Below, one piece after another: positions 54,490-64,000 of a stretch of DNA of 64,000 nucleotides. Numbering within the stretch: the stretch's first letter is position 1; each line of letters starts with the position of its first letter. Source of the stretch: Acanthamoeba castellanii str. Neff. Taxonomy: Eukaryota > Discosea > Longamoebia > Acanthamoebidae. The notes under the pieces were generated by a model. The model saw nothing but the letters and a program-made list of their open reading frames with translations. It made no database searches and had not been told where the DNA came from. A program made the translations under genes and the position numbers. The stretch spans positions 614,733-678,732 of the forward strand of contig NW_004457532.1 of assembly GCF_000313135.1 (NCBI RefSeq), written 5' to 3'.

Positions 54490-56454
54490 ATGGACGTAGA
54501 CAACAACAAGCACGGACGGGAGGGCCAGGACACTGGCGATGCGACGGGAGATGCATCGCACAAGAAGATTAAATTGGGCGATTTGGAAAAGGAGCTTAGA
54601 GATTGGACACTGTTCGAGCTCTTTGATGGGCTGACAAAGCTATCTGCTCAAGAGGATGAGGACGACCTTCTCGAGATCGTTCGCGAGATCAGAAAGCGAC
54701 TTGCTGGACCCTCCGGCCTGCACATCCTCCTCTCCGACCAGGTGCGCATCCTTCCTGTTGCCTATCAGTAAAGCTGCCAAGTTGACACATATGTGCGACC
54801 ACAGGTCAAGCCATTCCTCACGGGCGGTCTCACTGCTGCGCTCCCGGCCGTTCGCGAGCTCACCCTCGCCCAGCTGGCACGCACAGCCTCGGCGGGTCCT
54901 CAAGGCTTTGCTCTGCTGGTACGACTCACCACCTTTCCCCACTCGCCGTTCATTGCAACCTACTAAACGTGAGCTCACCGTGCCGCTGGCTTGGCCGACG
55001 GCGCAGACGGAGGTGTGGCCGGCCATCGTCAAGTCAGTGGCGGATAGCAATCTGCGGGTGGCCACCATCGCAGTGCAGACCATTCTCACAGTGGCCAAGG
55101 AGGCCGTGGGCCAAGAGCTTGTCTTCAGCTCGACTTCCTCTTCCATGTTCAACGGCATGATCATAGGTACCCATCCACTTTGAGTGAGTGGAGTCCAGTG
55201 AAGTGTAACTCACACGCGCCACACCATGTCACGTGATTGCAGAGAGCGAGGTCCTGCGCCTGCGCGTCCTGGACCTCTTTGTTGAACTGTCCCTTCAGTC
55301 AGCGGAGCTGCTCGAGCGATCGAAAGACTACCTGGGGCTCATGAGCCGCGAGCTCGACTCCAAGGACCTCCTGCAGCGCATGAACGTACTCGAGCTCCTG
55401 GAGAAGGTGCGCTCGGCTTCTGTTCGCCTCTCACAAGTGCCCACGCCAAGTGCTCACTTAGCCGCTATTCTTTTCGTTCAAAAGCTGGCCAAGACCGAGC
55501 ACGGCGTGGCCTACGTCCAGAGCTCGGGCGCCATGGCGTCCATCCTCCACCTGCTCACCGACACGGAAGACCCCGGCTTCTCGCTGCTGTGTGGCAGCGC
55601 GCTGCGTCTCCTCGCGTCCATTGCCCGACAGCAGGGAATAGGAGGGGACCTCCAGTCTTTCGTACCTGTGCTCAAGGTCGTCGAGCAACTGTTGGAGAGC
55701 CGAGACGAATCCTGTGCGGTACGTGCACTGCCTCTGCAACCGAGCCTGGAAAACCACTGACTGTCGCCTTCAATCGCCAATGATGACAGGAGGCGGCCAT
55801 CAGCTTCGTGGGCGCGCTGGGAAGCACCGTGGCGGGTGCGGAGCTGCTTCTGTCGAGGCGAGCCCTGGTGAAGAGCTGGTTCGAGCACCTGACCGCCACC
55901 GCCATGCTCCTTCGTTTGTCCTGTCTCCACGCCCTTGCCGAGCTCCTCACGTACGTTCCGTTTGCTCCAGCCCAACCCAACCCAACCCAACCCAACCCAA
56001 CCCAACCCAACCCAACCCAACCCACAGGTGCCCAGATCACGAGAAGACGCTGGAGATCTTCAACGTGGAGGACAAGGGCTGGGACGGGTCGTCCAGCGGC
56101 GAGGTGATGCGCACGTTCATGAAGTTCCTGGACCAGCCCTTCCCCGACCTGCGCCACGCCACCTTCCACGCCGTGCAGGCCCTCGCCCGCCACCCGTGGG
56201 GCGTCAAGGCCCTCTTCGCCTACCCGGGCTTCCTCGAATTCATCGTCAACCGCGGCACGGAGACGACCAAGGAGGGCAAGGAGTGGAAGTACGCCATCGT
56301 CGAATCGATAGTGATGGGCGAGAAGCAGTACGACAACCGCGCGCGCGAGACGCTGGGCGAGGCGGCCTTCAACCAGCTTGTGACCTACCTCACCGAGGGC
56401 GTGCACTACGTCCAGGGCGAGCTTGCCACCAAGATCGCCTCCAAGTCGGCGTAG
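54490..56454 (+). CDS. PSMD5: 26S proteasome assembly chaperone PSMD5 (S5b)
   Basis: Chaperone for the proteasome base (Rpt1/Rpt2 module) with a HEAT/ARM-type fold; cytosol and nucleus. Start ATG 54490 (MDVDNNKHGREGQDTGDATG), an acidic leader, then FELFDGLTKLSAQEDEDDLL. Helical repeats follow: VKPFLTGGLTAALPAVRELT, RLRVLDLFVELSLQSAELLE, LMSRELDSKDLLQRMNVLEL, LLEKLAKTEHGVAYVQSSGA and FAYPGFLEFIVNRGTETTKE (GKEWKYAIVESI), which match the PSMD5 C-terminal signature. It ends TKIASKSA at TAG 56452-56454, about 500 residues, the normal family length. Eight or nine exons. One intron holds a (CCCAA)n repeat. Possibly shares its upstream region and the E2F-type sites with the Borealin-like gene, from which it diverges. 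Confidence 0.86.
55974..56027 (+). repeat. (CCCAA)n repeat in PSMD5 intron
   Basis: About ten tandem CCCAA units ending right at the CCCACAG acceptor of a short intron. The unit is G/C asymmetric, like telomere repeats, but there is no sign of a chromosome end. Confidence 0.9.
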
Positions 56455-56646
56455 AGGTTCTCTCTTCAACCCCCACCCACCTCTACTTCAGTAATCTCTT
56501 CATCGTCATCTTTGTACAAAAGTTTCATCACAGTTCGCAGTGTCCCTCCCTTGTTGCTCTTCGTGGCGTTCTCTGGTTGGGAGGCGTAATACATAATAAT
56601 TGAGGAAATAAGAAAGAACAAAAAAAAATAAAATAAATCTAACAAG

Positions 56647-57826
56647 ATGGCAGAGGACCACCCATCAAGTGCGGCCACGACCGACCTGAAGGCCAACGTG
56701 GAGCGGTTCATGGGCTTTGCCGACGTGTACGACGCCGCGCGTCCCACCCCGCCCGCCGACCTGGTAGACCTGCTCCTGCGCTACGCGGGGCGCACCCGCG
56801 CCGCCTGCGTGGCCGACATCGGGTGCGGCACAGGTACGACGTCGAAGGCAGCACACGCACGACACGGCACGACACGACACGCACTACACACGACACATGC
56901 AACACCCCCCCCCCTCTCACGTGATGTGGCAGGGCTGTCGACGTGGCTGTGGCAGGGCAAAGCGGACGAGGTGGTGGGCGTGGAGCCCAGCACGGACATG
57001 CTGGCCCAGGCGGAGAAGGGGCGCGCGCTCTACCCCGACGGCGCGTCCAACGTGCGCTTCGTCAACGCCCTCTCGACCGCCACGGGCCTGCCCGACTCCT
57101 CTGTCGGTACCGCCCTCCCCACACACACACTGAGCCAAGTGCCGCACGTGGCGTCACCTAAAAACGCACACTCACCACCGCACGCGCACACACCACCGCA
57201 CACGCACACGCGCTCTGGCAGACATCGTGACCGTCTCCCAGGCCCTCCACTGGATGGACCCGACCCCCACCTTCGCCGAGGCTGTCCGCATCCTGCGTCC
57301 CGGTGGCCTATTCGTCGGTGCGTCCTCTGTGTCATCGTCGTCGTGTGCGTGGCGTTGTGTGTGTGTGTGTGTGTGTTGTCGTTCGTGCGTGTCGTGCGTG
57401 TCGTGCTAACTATCATCACGTATGGACGCAGCGTACGACTGTGACTGGCCGCCGGCCACGGGCTGCTGGGAGGCCGAACAGCGCTACACGGACTGGCTCA
57501 AGGAGGTCAAGGCCGTGGGCCGCCAGCGCGACCTCTACCGCGACGTCAAGAAGTGGGAGAAGGAGGAGCACCTCGGCCGCATGGCCGCCAGCGGCCTCTT
57601 CCGCTGGGTTCGGGAGCTGATCGTCCACAGCGACCAGGAGACCGGCGACGCCCGGCGGCTGCTGCAGCTGGCCCTGAGCCAAGGCCACGTCGCCACCGTG
57701 CGCAAGGCCGGGGTGAGCGACGACGAGCTCGGCATCGGCGCCCTGCTCGACCAGTTCACCCAATGGATGGGCACCGAGCCGCGGCCCTGGGTCTGGGGCT
57801 ACCGCGTTCGTCTCGGCGTAAAATAA
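56647..57826 (+). CDS. SAM-dependent methyltransferase, class I (Methyltransf_11 type)
   Basis: Start ATG 56647 (MAEDHPSSAATTDLKANVER). FMGFADVYDAARPTPPADLV is followed by the SAM-binding loop VADIGCGTG, split by an intron from LSTWLWQGKADEVVGVEPST. Further motifs are NVRFVNALSTATGLPDSSV, DIVTVSQALHWMDP (motif II, with the WMD common to the YCR046/TMTA1-like group) and EAVRILRPGGLFV. The C-terminal exon (AYDCDWPPATGCWEAEQRYT onwards) carries the substrate-binding cap and ends VRLGVK at TAA 57824-57826. About 310 residues in four exons. No targeting signal is visible. Substrate unknown; small-molecule rather than nucleic-acid methylation is more likely from family membership. It converges on the RhoGEF gene. 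Confidence 0.82.
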
Positions 57827-57933
57827 AAAGAAGTTAACTTTTTTTGCTTATTCATCATTTAAATTAAAAGATATAAAATCACATAATACTTCTAAATATG
57901 GAAAATATATGTTAGAAATTATGATATATATGT

Positions 57934-59641
57934 TTACAGGTGCTTCAGCTCGGCGAGGAGCAGGCTGATGTCCTGGACCCAGGAGTCGCACTCGCGCTGG
58001 CTGTTGGCCCGCCACTTGGTCGTCGTCTGGGCCGACCGGCCGGGCAGCGTACTCCGCAGCTTGAAGACCGCGTCGTCCTTCTTGGACCTGACCACCACCG
58101 TGTTGAGCAGCGATATCGCCCCCTGTGTTGAACGTGTCTCAGTACACGCCGCACACGTGCAATACGCAACACACCGCACGCACGCACGCACGCACAACGC
58201 GCAACTAGTATGGGTGGAGCGTCAAACCGAACCTTGGAAGAGAAACGGACAGTGGTGTTGTTGAGGCCCATGCGGACCGTCTTCTTGAGCGAGCTGATGA
58301 GCTGGTCGGAAAACAGGAACACCTGCGTGGTGGTGGCGGTGGTGAGAACCCCTGAGTTTTCCCCCCACAAGGGTACCCACTGGCAGCATTAGGGGGAAGG
58401 GCCGTACGTAGCGCTCACGGGGCTGCTGTCCCTTTACGATCTGCGAGAGAATGCCCTCGCGAATGTAGCGTCGCGCCGCGAGGCCGCGCTGTTTGTGTGT
58501 GTGTGTGTGTGTGTGTGAGAGGGTTAGGGTTCAGCCACAGCAGCGCTGTAGCCGGGGTACAACAGTACCCCGATCTTGCGATCGTCGAGCTTGGTCTGGA
58601 TGCTCAGCGTGCGCTGTATTCCCTCGGCCTTGCGCTTCGCCTCATTCACTGCGCGTAATCGTGCGTTCGTATTATTTTAATTAATTATTAATTATTAATT
58701 ATTTGTTATTAGTCTAATGATATTACTATAATAATAAATAATTTTGCAATAATATGTTATTGTTTCAGGACGCATTTGCGCGTACCCTCTTCGGCAATCT
58801 GTGCGATGCTGGCCGTGGCCAGCTTGAGCTGGTCGTGGTCGGGGTGCTCGGTCCACGTGTATTTGGACAGCTCCTGCGAAGAGGAGTGGAAGTAAAGGTG
58901 AGGCGCCTCCACCTATCCATAGCCGATGAATGCACGAATTTCATGAGAGAGAGAGAGAGAGATGACTTTGTCATGCAAACCTTCAGCAGAAGCACGTAGC
59001 GTGTAATCCTTTGCACGGGACCCTGTGTTGTGTGCGTGTGCGTGTGCGTGTGTGTGTGCGTGTGCGTGTGCGTGTGCGTAAGAGAAAAGTGCTGATGGAG
59101 GAGTTGCGAGGCTACGTACAATGAGCAGCGAACAGAAGTCGAGAGCGTTGCAGCGGTAGTGCGTGATGGCCACCTGTGGGAGCCAAGCATACCGACGCGT
59201 CAGACCAATATACGGTCTGGACCACGGTCGGTCGCAGCTGTAATTGCATTTGCATGCGCGGTCGGTCGTAGGGGCGTACATCGAAAAAGCTCTTATAGGT
59301 GTGGCAGGCGAGCGATTCGTGGTAGTTCTTCACCGCGGTCTCGTAGTTGACCACGTACCTCTGGTACTCGGACGAGAGCGACCCCGGAAAGAGCAACTTG
59401 TGGAAGACCGTCACCGAGTGCCAGCGCGTCAGTGCGCGTGTGCGGTGCGGTGTGTGCGGTGTGCGTGTGCGTGTGCGGTGAAAATTATGATCGCGGAGGC
59501 AGGCACGTACAAACTCGTTGAAGATGGCACCGATCTGCCGGTAGTGGGCGTAGGGGGCCACGGCCGCATTCAAGGCGTCCGAGAAGCGCGCGTGCATCTT
59601 GTACAGGAGCTGACTGTTGGTATGCAGACTACTCAACTGTT

Positions 59642-59679
<38 letters not shown>

Positions 59680-61472
59680 GCATAGGTGTGTCGTGTGGTC
59701 AGGACAGGCCCGAATTGCGCACCGGAGAGCGATCACACAAGCGGCGTACTTTCAAACGAGGTTGGTCCGACTGCGCTGTGTCGAGCCGGGCGTTGAGCTT
59801 CTGCAGCGGCTCAAAGATGACCTTTTGGGTGCAACACCAAAAGTTACGAGTCAGGGAACGCACACCACCGCACACGCACCACCGCACACGCGTGACACGC
59901 ACACCGACGAGTTAGCAGGAGCGGAGAAGTGAGTACTTCGATTGTGGTGAGCAGCAGCGACACGTAGTTCTTCTCCGTCTGCGCGATCTCCTCGGCCACG
60001 CTCCGTCGCTTCCGCGCCATCTCCTCTGCCGTTGGTTTGGTTTGGTTTGGTTTGGTTGGTTACAGCGCACGCGCAGCACCGCGAAAATGGGGGGCGAGAC
60101 GCACTGATCACGGCGTATCGCTTGCGGGCGATCCGGCCGCGTACGATGGCCTGCAACCTGACGACGTCTCTGGCCGTCGCCCGGAGCTGGAGCGCCTTAA
60201 GCTTTGCCTCGGCTCTCTCTGAATTGTCATTCGCTGATGATCAGTCACCGACCACCGGCTTGCACACCAAACCGAACGCACGACACACACACGACACACG
60301 CAACCAAGGGTTCGAGTGCGTACGTGGGAGGGAGAGAGTGGATCCCGACATGGCCTTCTTCCAACCGGTGCGAGGGCTCACGAGCTGGTCCCCATCTTGG
60401 CCGGGAGGGGCACCGCTGCATGTACGAATTGTTCCGTGAATTCGATGACACGCACGCGCGTGTGGTGCGTGTGCGTGTGCGGTGTGTGCGGTGATGCGTG
60501 TGGCGTGTGGCGTGCCTTCCGGTAGGCAGCCGCGAACAAGAGGCGGAGAGCTGGACCGTCCCTACCCCCAACGCTCGGGGCGACGGTAACGACGACGGTG
60601 ACGGTGACGGTGACGGTGACGAGAGCGACTGCGCCGGTGGCCGTAGCGACAACTGCGGCAATCTTTTCGTCTGCGCGGGCGCAGGGATCGTGGGCGCCGA
60701 GGTCGACGCGGAGGCCTGCGCGGCCGCCGGCGCAGCGGCTGATGACATCGATGCGGCCTGGTAGGTGGCCTGGCCCGCTCAAAGGCCACGCTGTCGCGGG
60801 GCGAGGCCGCGGGCGCGTAGTCGGCCATCGAGGCCGCGATGAGCGGCTTGACCCACATCACCATCTCGGCCTCCGTCTCGGCGAGGAAATAGAACACCTC
60901 CTTGTTCCCTACACGTCGCCTCTCAACAATGTATCGTGTTTCGTGTTTCGTGTGCGGTGGTGCGTGTGCGCGTGCGCGTGCGGTGTGCGGTGGTGCGTGT
61001 GCGGTGAGAAGGAGATGTACGGGTGGTGATGCGGAAGAGGTTCATCTGTGACGCCGCAACGATCGGGTGCGTGTCCGGCGTATCGATGATGCCGCCATTC
61101 ACCGACAGCGCCACTTCTGGCCTCGCTTTCTGTAGTGTTGTGTCAACAACGCGTTAGTGTAAGTGGACGTGAGCGGGCTTGCGAGAAGAAGAAGAAGTAG
61201 AAGAAGTAGAAGGTGAAGAGAGCAAAGGGTACGATGTTGGCGTTGGGGAAGCGGTAGAGCCAGCCGTCGTGGAGGACGAAGAACCGCCGACACCACTTGG
61301 TGGGGTTGTCAAAGTCGGCCCAGGCCAGGAAGCCCGCCACCGCCCGCGGACCCACCCTGGGCGAGACGCCCAGTTCAGAGCCACCGCCACTCAACTTGCG
61401 CCCCACAACAATTGTGCTGCCAACGCCCTCCAGCCGCTGCTGCTGCGGCGTCCGTGGTGACGAGGTCTCCAT
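57934..61472 (-). CDS. RhoGEF with PH, IQ, DH and PH-like domains
   Basis: Start ATG 61472 (METSSPRTPQQQRLEGVGST). A PH domain opens FLAWADFDNPTKWCRRFFVL, then VALSVNGGIIDTP and KEVFYFLAETEAEMVMWVKP with the invariant Trp. A Ser/Pro/Ala linker follows; its frame changes near 60768 (one base appears missing in a G run). An IQ motif reads LQAIVRGRIARKRYAVI, a calmodulin site. The DH domain begins RRSVAEEIAQTEKNYVSLLL and continues KMHARFSDALNAAVAPYAHY, FHKLLFPGSLSSEYQRYVVN and GPVQRITRYVLLLKELSKYT, the core motif. A C-terminal PH-like domain reads VFLFSDQLISSLKKT and RECDSWVQDISLLLAEL. It ends KHL at TAA 57934-57936. PH-IQ-DH-PH order recalls RasGRF without the CDC25 domain. About fifteen exons. 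Confidence 0.83.
59641..59679. repeat. (GTC)n repeat in RhoGEF intron
   Basis: About thirteen GTC/TCG units lie just upstream, in gene sense, of the exon that starts LSSLHTNSQLL. Confidence 0.85.
60030..60059. repeat. (GGTTT)n repeat in RhoGEF intron
   Basis: Six tandem GGTTT units, telomere-like in composition, inside the intron between the IQ exon and the DH-domain start exon. Confidence 0.85.
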
Positions 61473-61743
61473 CCCCCTACTATAGCAGTAATAACCACAT
61501 TAAAAATAAACTAGATTCTTATGACCCAAGCCAAAGAAAAGAGGAGCCGAAGAGGCTCTAGAGGCGCGACCGTACCCTTACTGGTCTGGGTGAACACACG
61601 GCCAAGCTCCACGAAGCTGTCCGAACGAGTTGTTGCGGACAATATGTTGGTCACAATTTTATTTTTTAAAATCATTTTGAAAATTAATTTTATTCACCTA
61701 TTTCTTCTTATTTTGTCAGCTGGTGCTGCCGAGGGCCTCGGGA

Positions 61744-64000
61744 ATGGAGATGGACGACGAGGCCGAGGCGAATGAGGTCCGTTCGCGCAGATCTGTCAGC
61801 ACCCCGCATCATCAGCAGGCCGCGGCATCTCAGTCGCCCCCCACGAAAAATCAGCAATCGAATCGATTGCGAGGCGCGTCTTCGGGCAGCAGCGGCAGTT
61901 TCCTCATTGACGCCCTCAAGAAGACCAAGATGGGCAAGAAGCACAAGAAGCAGCTCAAGCAGCTGCTCGTCGACTCTTTGGACCAAGCCGCCGCCGCTAC
62001 TCCAACGACTTCATCTTCGTCATCTGCGCCCCAAGTCCCACCCCACCTTAGCACCACCACCACCTCCACTACACCGTCGACGGCCTCTACTCGGCCGCAA
62101 CCGCACCAGGTCCTGTCCATCAGCCAGGGCACCGACCAGAGCTGGTCCGCCTCCTCCACCACGCCCCCCGCCCCCTTTTCCCTCTCCGGTACTCCCTTCA
62201 CTCTCGTGTGCGATGTGCGATGTGCGTGTGCGATGTGCGATGTGTGCGTGTGCGATGTGTGCGTGTGTGATGTGTGATGTGTGCGTGTCGTGCCATGTGC
62301 CGTGTGCGGTTGATGTGTGCTGAACGCGCCACACGCACCGCCGCACACACCGCACACACGCAGATGTGAGCGACATGGAGCGCAAGTTTTTGAACACGAG
62401 CTTTGGCACGGACCGGTCCTCGTTCTCGGCCTACGACCGCCGCAGCAGCGCCGGCGTCAGCGGCGCCTCGACCCCGTCGTCGCCCTCCTTCTCGCCCGGC
62501 ACCTCGCCCTCCTTCTCCTGCTCGCCGCTTCTCGCCGGCGTCTTTGCCGGCGCCACCGCCGACCGACGCGACAGTACCGACACCACCGGCGGCGGCGTCG
62601 GCGGCCGCCGCTCGTTCAGCGAAGAGGCCGCCGCCGGCTCCGGCACCACCACCACCAGCGCCGGCGGCGCCAAAGAAAAGAAAAAGAAGAAAAAGAAGAA
62701 AGAGGCGAAGAAGAAGGGCAAGCGCGAGCACAGGAAGAAGAGCTCGGAGTCGTCGGGCAGCAGGCTGCTCATGTCGACATCGCCGCCCTCATCGACACTG
62801 CCGATGCTGACGTCATCACCGACGGTGTCGTCGCCAATGACGGTGACGACGCCGATGACGCCGACGACGGTGGCGGGCGGCGGGTACGGCGGGTATGACC
62901 GGCAGCCGATGAACATCGACCTGGACAGTCTCAAGAAGAAGGTCAAGCCCAAGCGATGCGAGGCCGACATCTTCCGGGACGGCTTCCGCCACTTCCTGCA
63001 AAGCGGCGACTACTCCGATCTCACCCTCGAGTGCGAGGTACACCACACGCACCACCACACGCACCGCACGCACCACCACACGCACCACCGCACGCACCGC
63101 ACGCACCACCACACGCACCACACACACACGATAGAGTGGTGCTAAGGTGTGGTGAACAGGGCAAGGAGTACCGGGTGCATCGGCTGCTGTTGGCCTACTC
63201 GTCGGAGTACTTCTCGCGGCTGCTGCTGAGCAACTTCCAGGAGGGCCGGCAGACCTACATCCACCTCCGCTTCCCCGACCCCGCCCACGTGTTCCCCCTC
63301 GTGCTCCAGGTACTCCACCACGCACACGCACACGCACACGCACACGCGCACGCACACGCAACCAACGACACGACACACTGTACAGTTCATCTATCAGGGC
63401 CACGTCACAATTGCCGAGGACAACGTAATCCCGCTCCTGGCCATGGCCGACCACTACCTCGTTCAAGTACGCAACTTTCCTCTTCGCACACGACACGACC
63501 AACGACACGACACTTACACTCGTGTGTGTGTGTGTGTGTGTTGTGGTGTGGGTGGTGTGGTGTGGTGAGAGTAGGAGCTGCAGCAGATGTGCAGCGACTT
63601 TGTCAACCAGACGCTGTCGCGCGACAACGCGCTGGCCCGGCTCAAGCGCGCCATCGACTTCAACAGCGAGGAGGTGGTCCTCAAGTGCCTGTTCATCACC
63701 GCCCGCAACTTCTCGCACGCGTCGCTGGGCAAGGCCGACTACACCTTCCTCCCGGTGGACATCTTCATGCTGCTCCTGCACCACCGCTACCTCGCCGTCA
63801 AGAGCGAGCAGCACCTGTTCAACACTGTCTGCACCTACGTCGAGGCCCACCGCGACGACCTGACCGAGGAGCAGATCAACGAGCTCATGGAGGCCGTCCG
63901 CTTCCGATGGCTCTCCTACGAACAACTCGAAGAGGTAACCCGCCCACCGCACGACACGCACGGCACACACGACACGACGCACGGCACGACACACGCACGC
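61744..64000 (+). CDS. BTB-BACK domain protein (partial, C-terminus outside window)
   Basis: Probable Cullin-3 adaptor or scaffold. Start ATG 61744 (MEMDDEAEANEVRSRRSVST) is conservative; an upstream exon from ATG 61521 (MTQAKEKRSRRGSRGAT) could splice in frame at 61720. The N-terminal 350 residues are Ser/Thr/Pro-rich and disordered, with a poly-Lys stretch near 62675-62740. The BTB domain starts FRDGFRHFLQSGDYSDLTLE, continues YRVHRLLLAYSSEYFSRLLL and TIAEDNVIPLLAMADHYLVQ. A BACK-type helical region follows: CSDFVNQTLSRDNALARLKR, FLPVDIFMLLLHHRYLAVKS and LFNTVCTYVEAHRDDLTEEQ. Reading reaches RFRWLSYEQLEE at 63930 and then an intron runs off the window. Any Kelch or other C-terminal repeats would lie beyond. 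At least six exons seen. Confidence 0.83.

Noticed and set aside
55974..56027. Internal telomere marking a chromosome end or fusion
   Set aside because: The array is only about ten units, lies in an intron of a conserved gene, and coding continues normally on both sides.

Overview
The window is nuclear DNA of a GC-rich, intron-rich protist, most probably Acanthamoeba or a close amoebozoan. The assignment is by inference from gene content and style. Almost every gene is split by many short introns with GT-AG ends, very often starting GTAC. Introns are full of short (CACACG)n, (CGACACA)n and similar repeats, intergenic gaps are 30-500 bp, and the proteins are typical of amoebae (RhoGEFs, CH-LIM, PX, BTB, DIL, ankyrin). 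No rRNA, tRNA, CRISPR or recognisable transposon was found. Gene bounds below run from start to stop codon and include introns. Exon joins were read by eye from frame continuity and splice motifs.

Layout. 1-3819 (-): TFIID subunit TAF2, cut by the left edge. 4001-5056 (+): unknown protein. 5229-8094 (-): F-box/JmjC oxygenase. 8259-10742 (+): ankyrin protein. 10929-13389 (-): secreted SMP-30-like protein with a basic tail. 13767-15897 (+): PX-domain protein. 15999-17557 (-): unknown, possibly a beta-barrel. 17878-18900 (+): adenylate-kinase-like. 19417-24548 (+): NT-C2/coiled-coil/DIL protein with three apparent frameshifts.

24.0-34.8 kb is an old tandem duplication of about 5 kb. It carries the 3' end of the DIL gene, an all-helical repeat protein of unknown function (24869-28234 and 29778-33143), and the 3' part of a convergent DUF4336-like gene. 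This left a truncated DUF4336 copy (28289-29012) joined to a truncated DIL copy (29013-29639). The intact DUF4336-like gene is at 33173-34808.

35008-38241 (+): DH-PH RhoGEF. 38415-43696 (+): a very long coiled-coil protein preceded by two E2F-type sites. 44194-47684 (+): CH plus three LIM domains. 47901-50723 (-): DHHC palmitoyltransferase. 50844-53792 (+): ALKBH8 with RRM, AlkB and methyltransferase domains. 53832-54244 (-): small Borealin-like protein with E2F-type sites upstream. 54490-56454 (+): proteasome assembly factor PSMD5. 56647-57826 (+): SAM methyltransferase. 57934-61472 (-): PH-IQ-DH-PH RhoGEF. 61744-64000 (+): BTB-BACK protein cut by the right edge.

The genes do not form one pathway; they are mostly housekeeping and signalling genes. 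Points of most interest are the tandem duplication and its junction, the two E2F-type promoters beside a Borealin-like gene and a giant coiled-coil gene, a perfect 19-bp inverted repeat that looks like a two-way poly(A) signal, and the frame breaks in the DIL gene.
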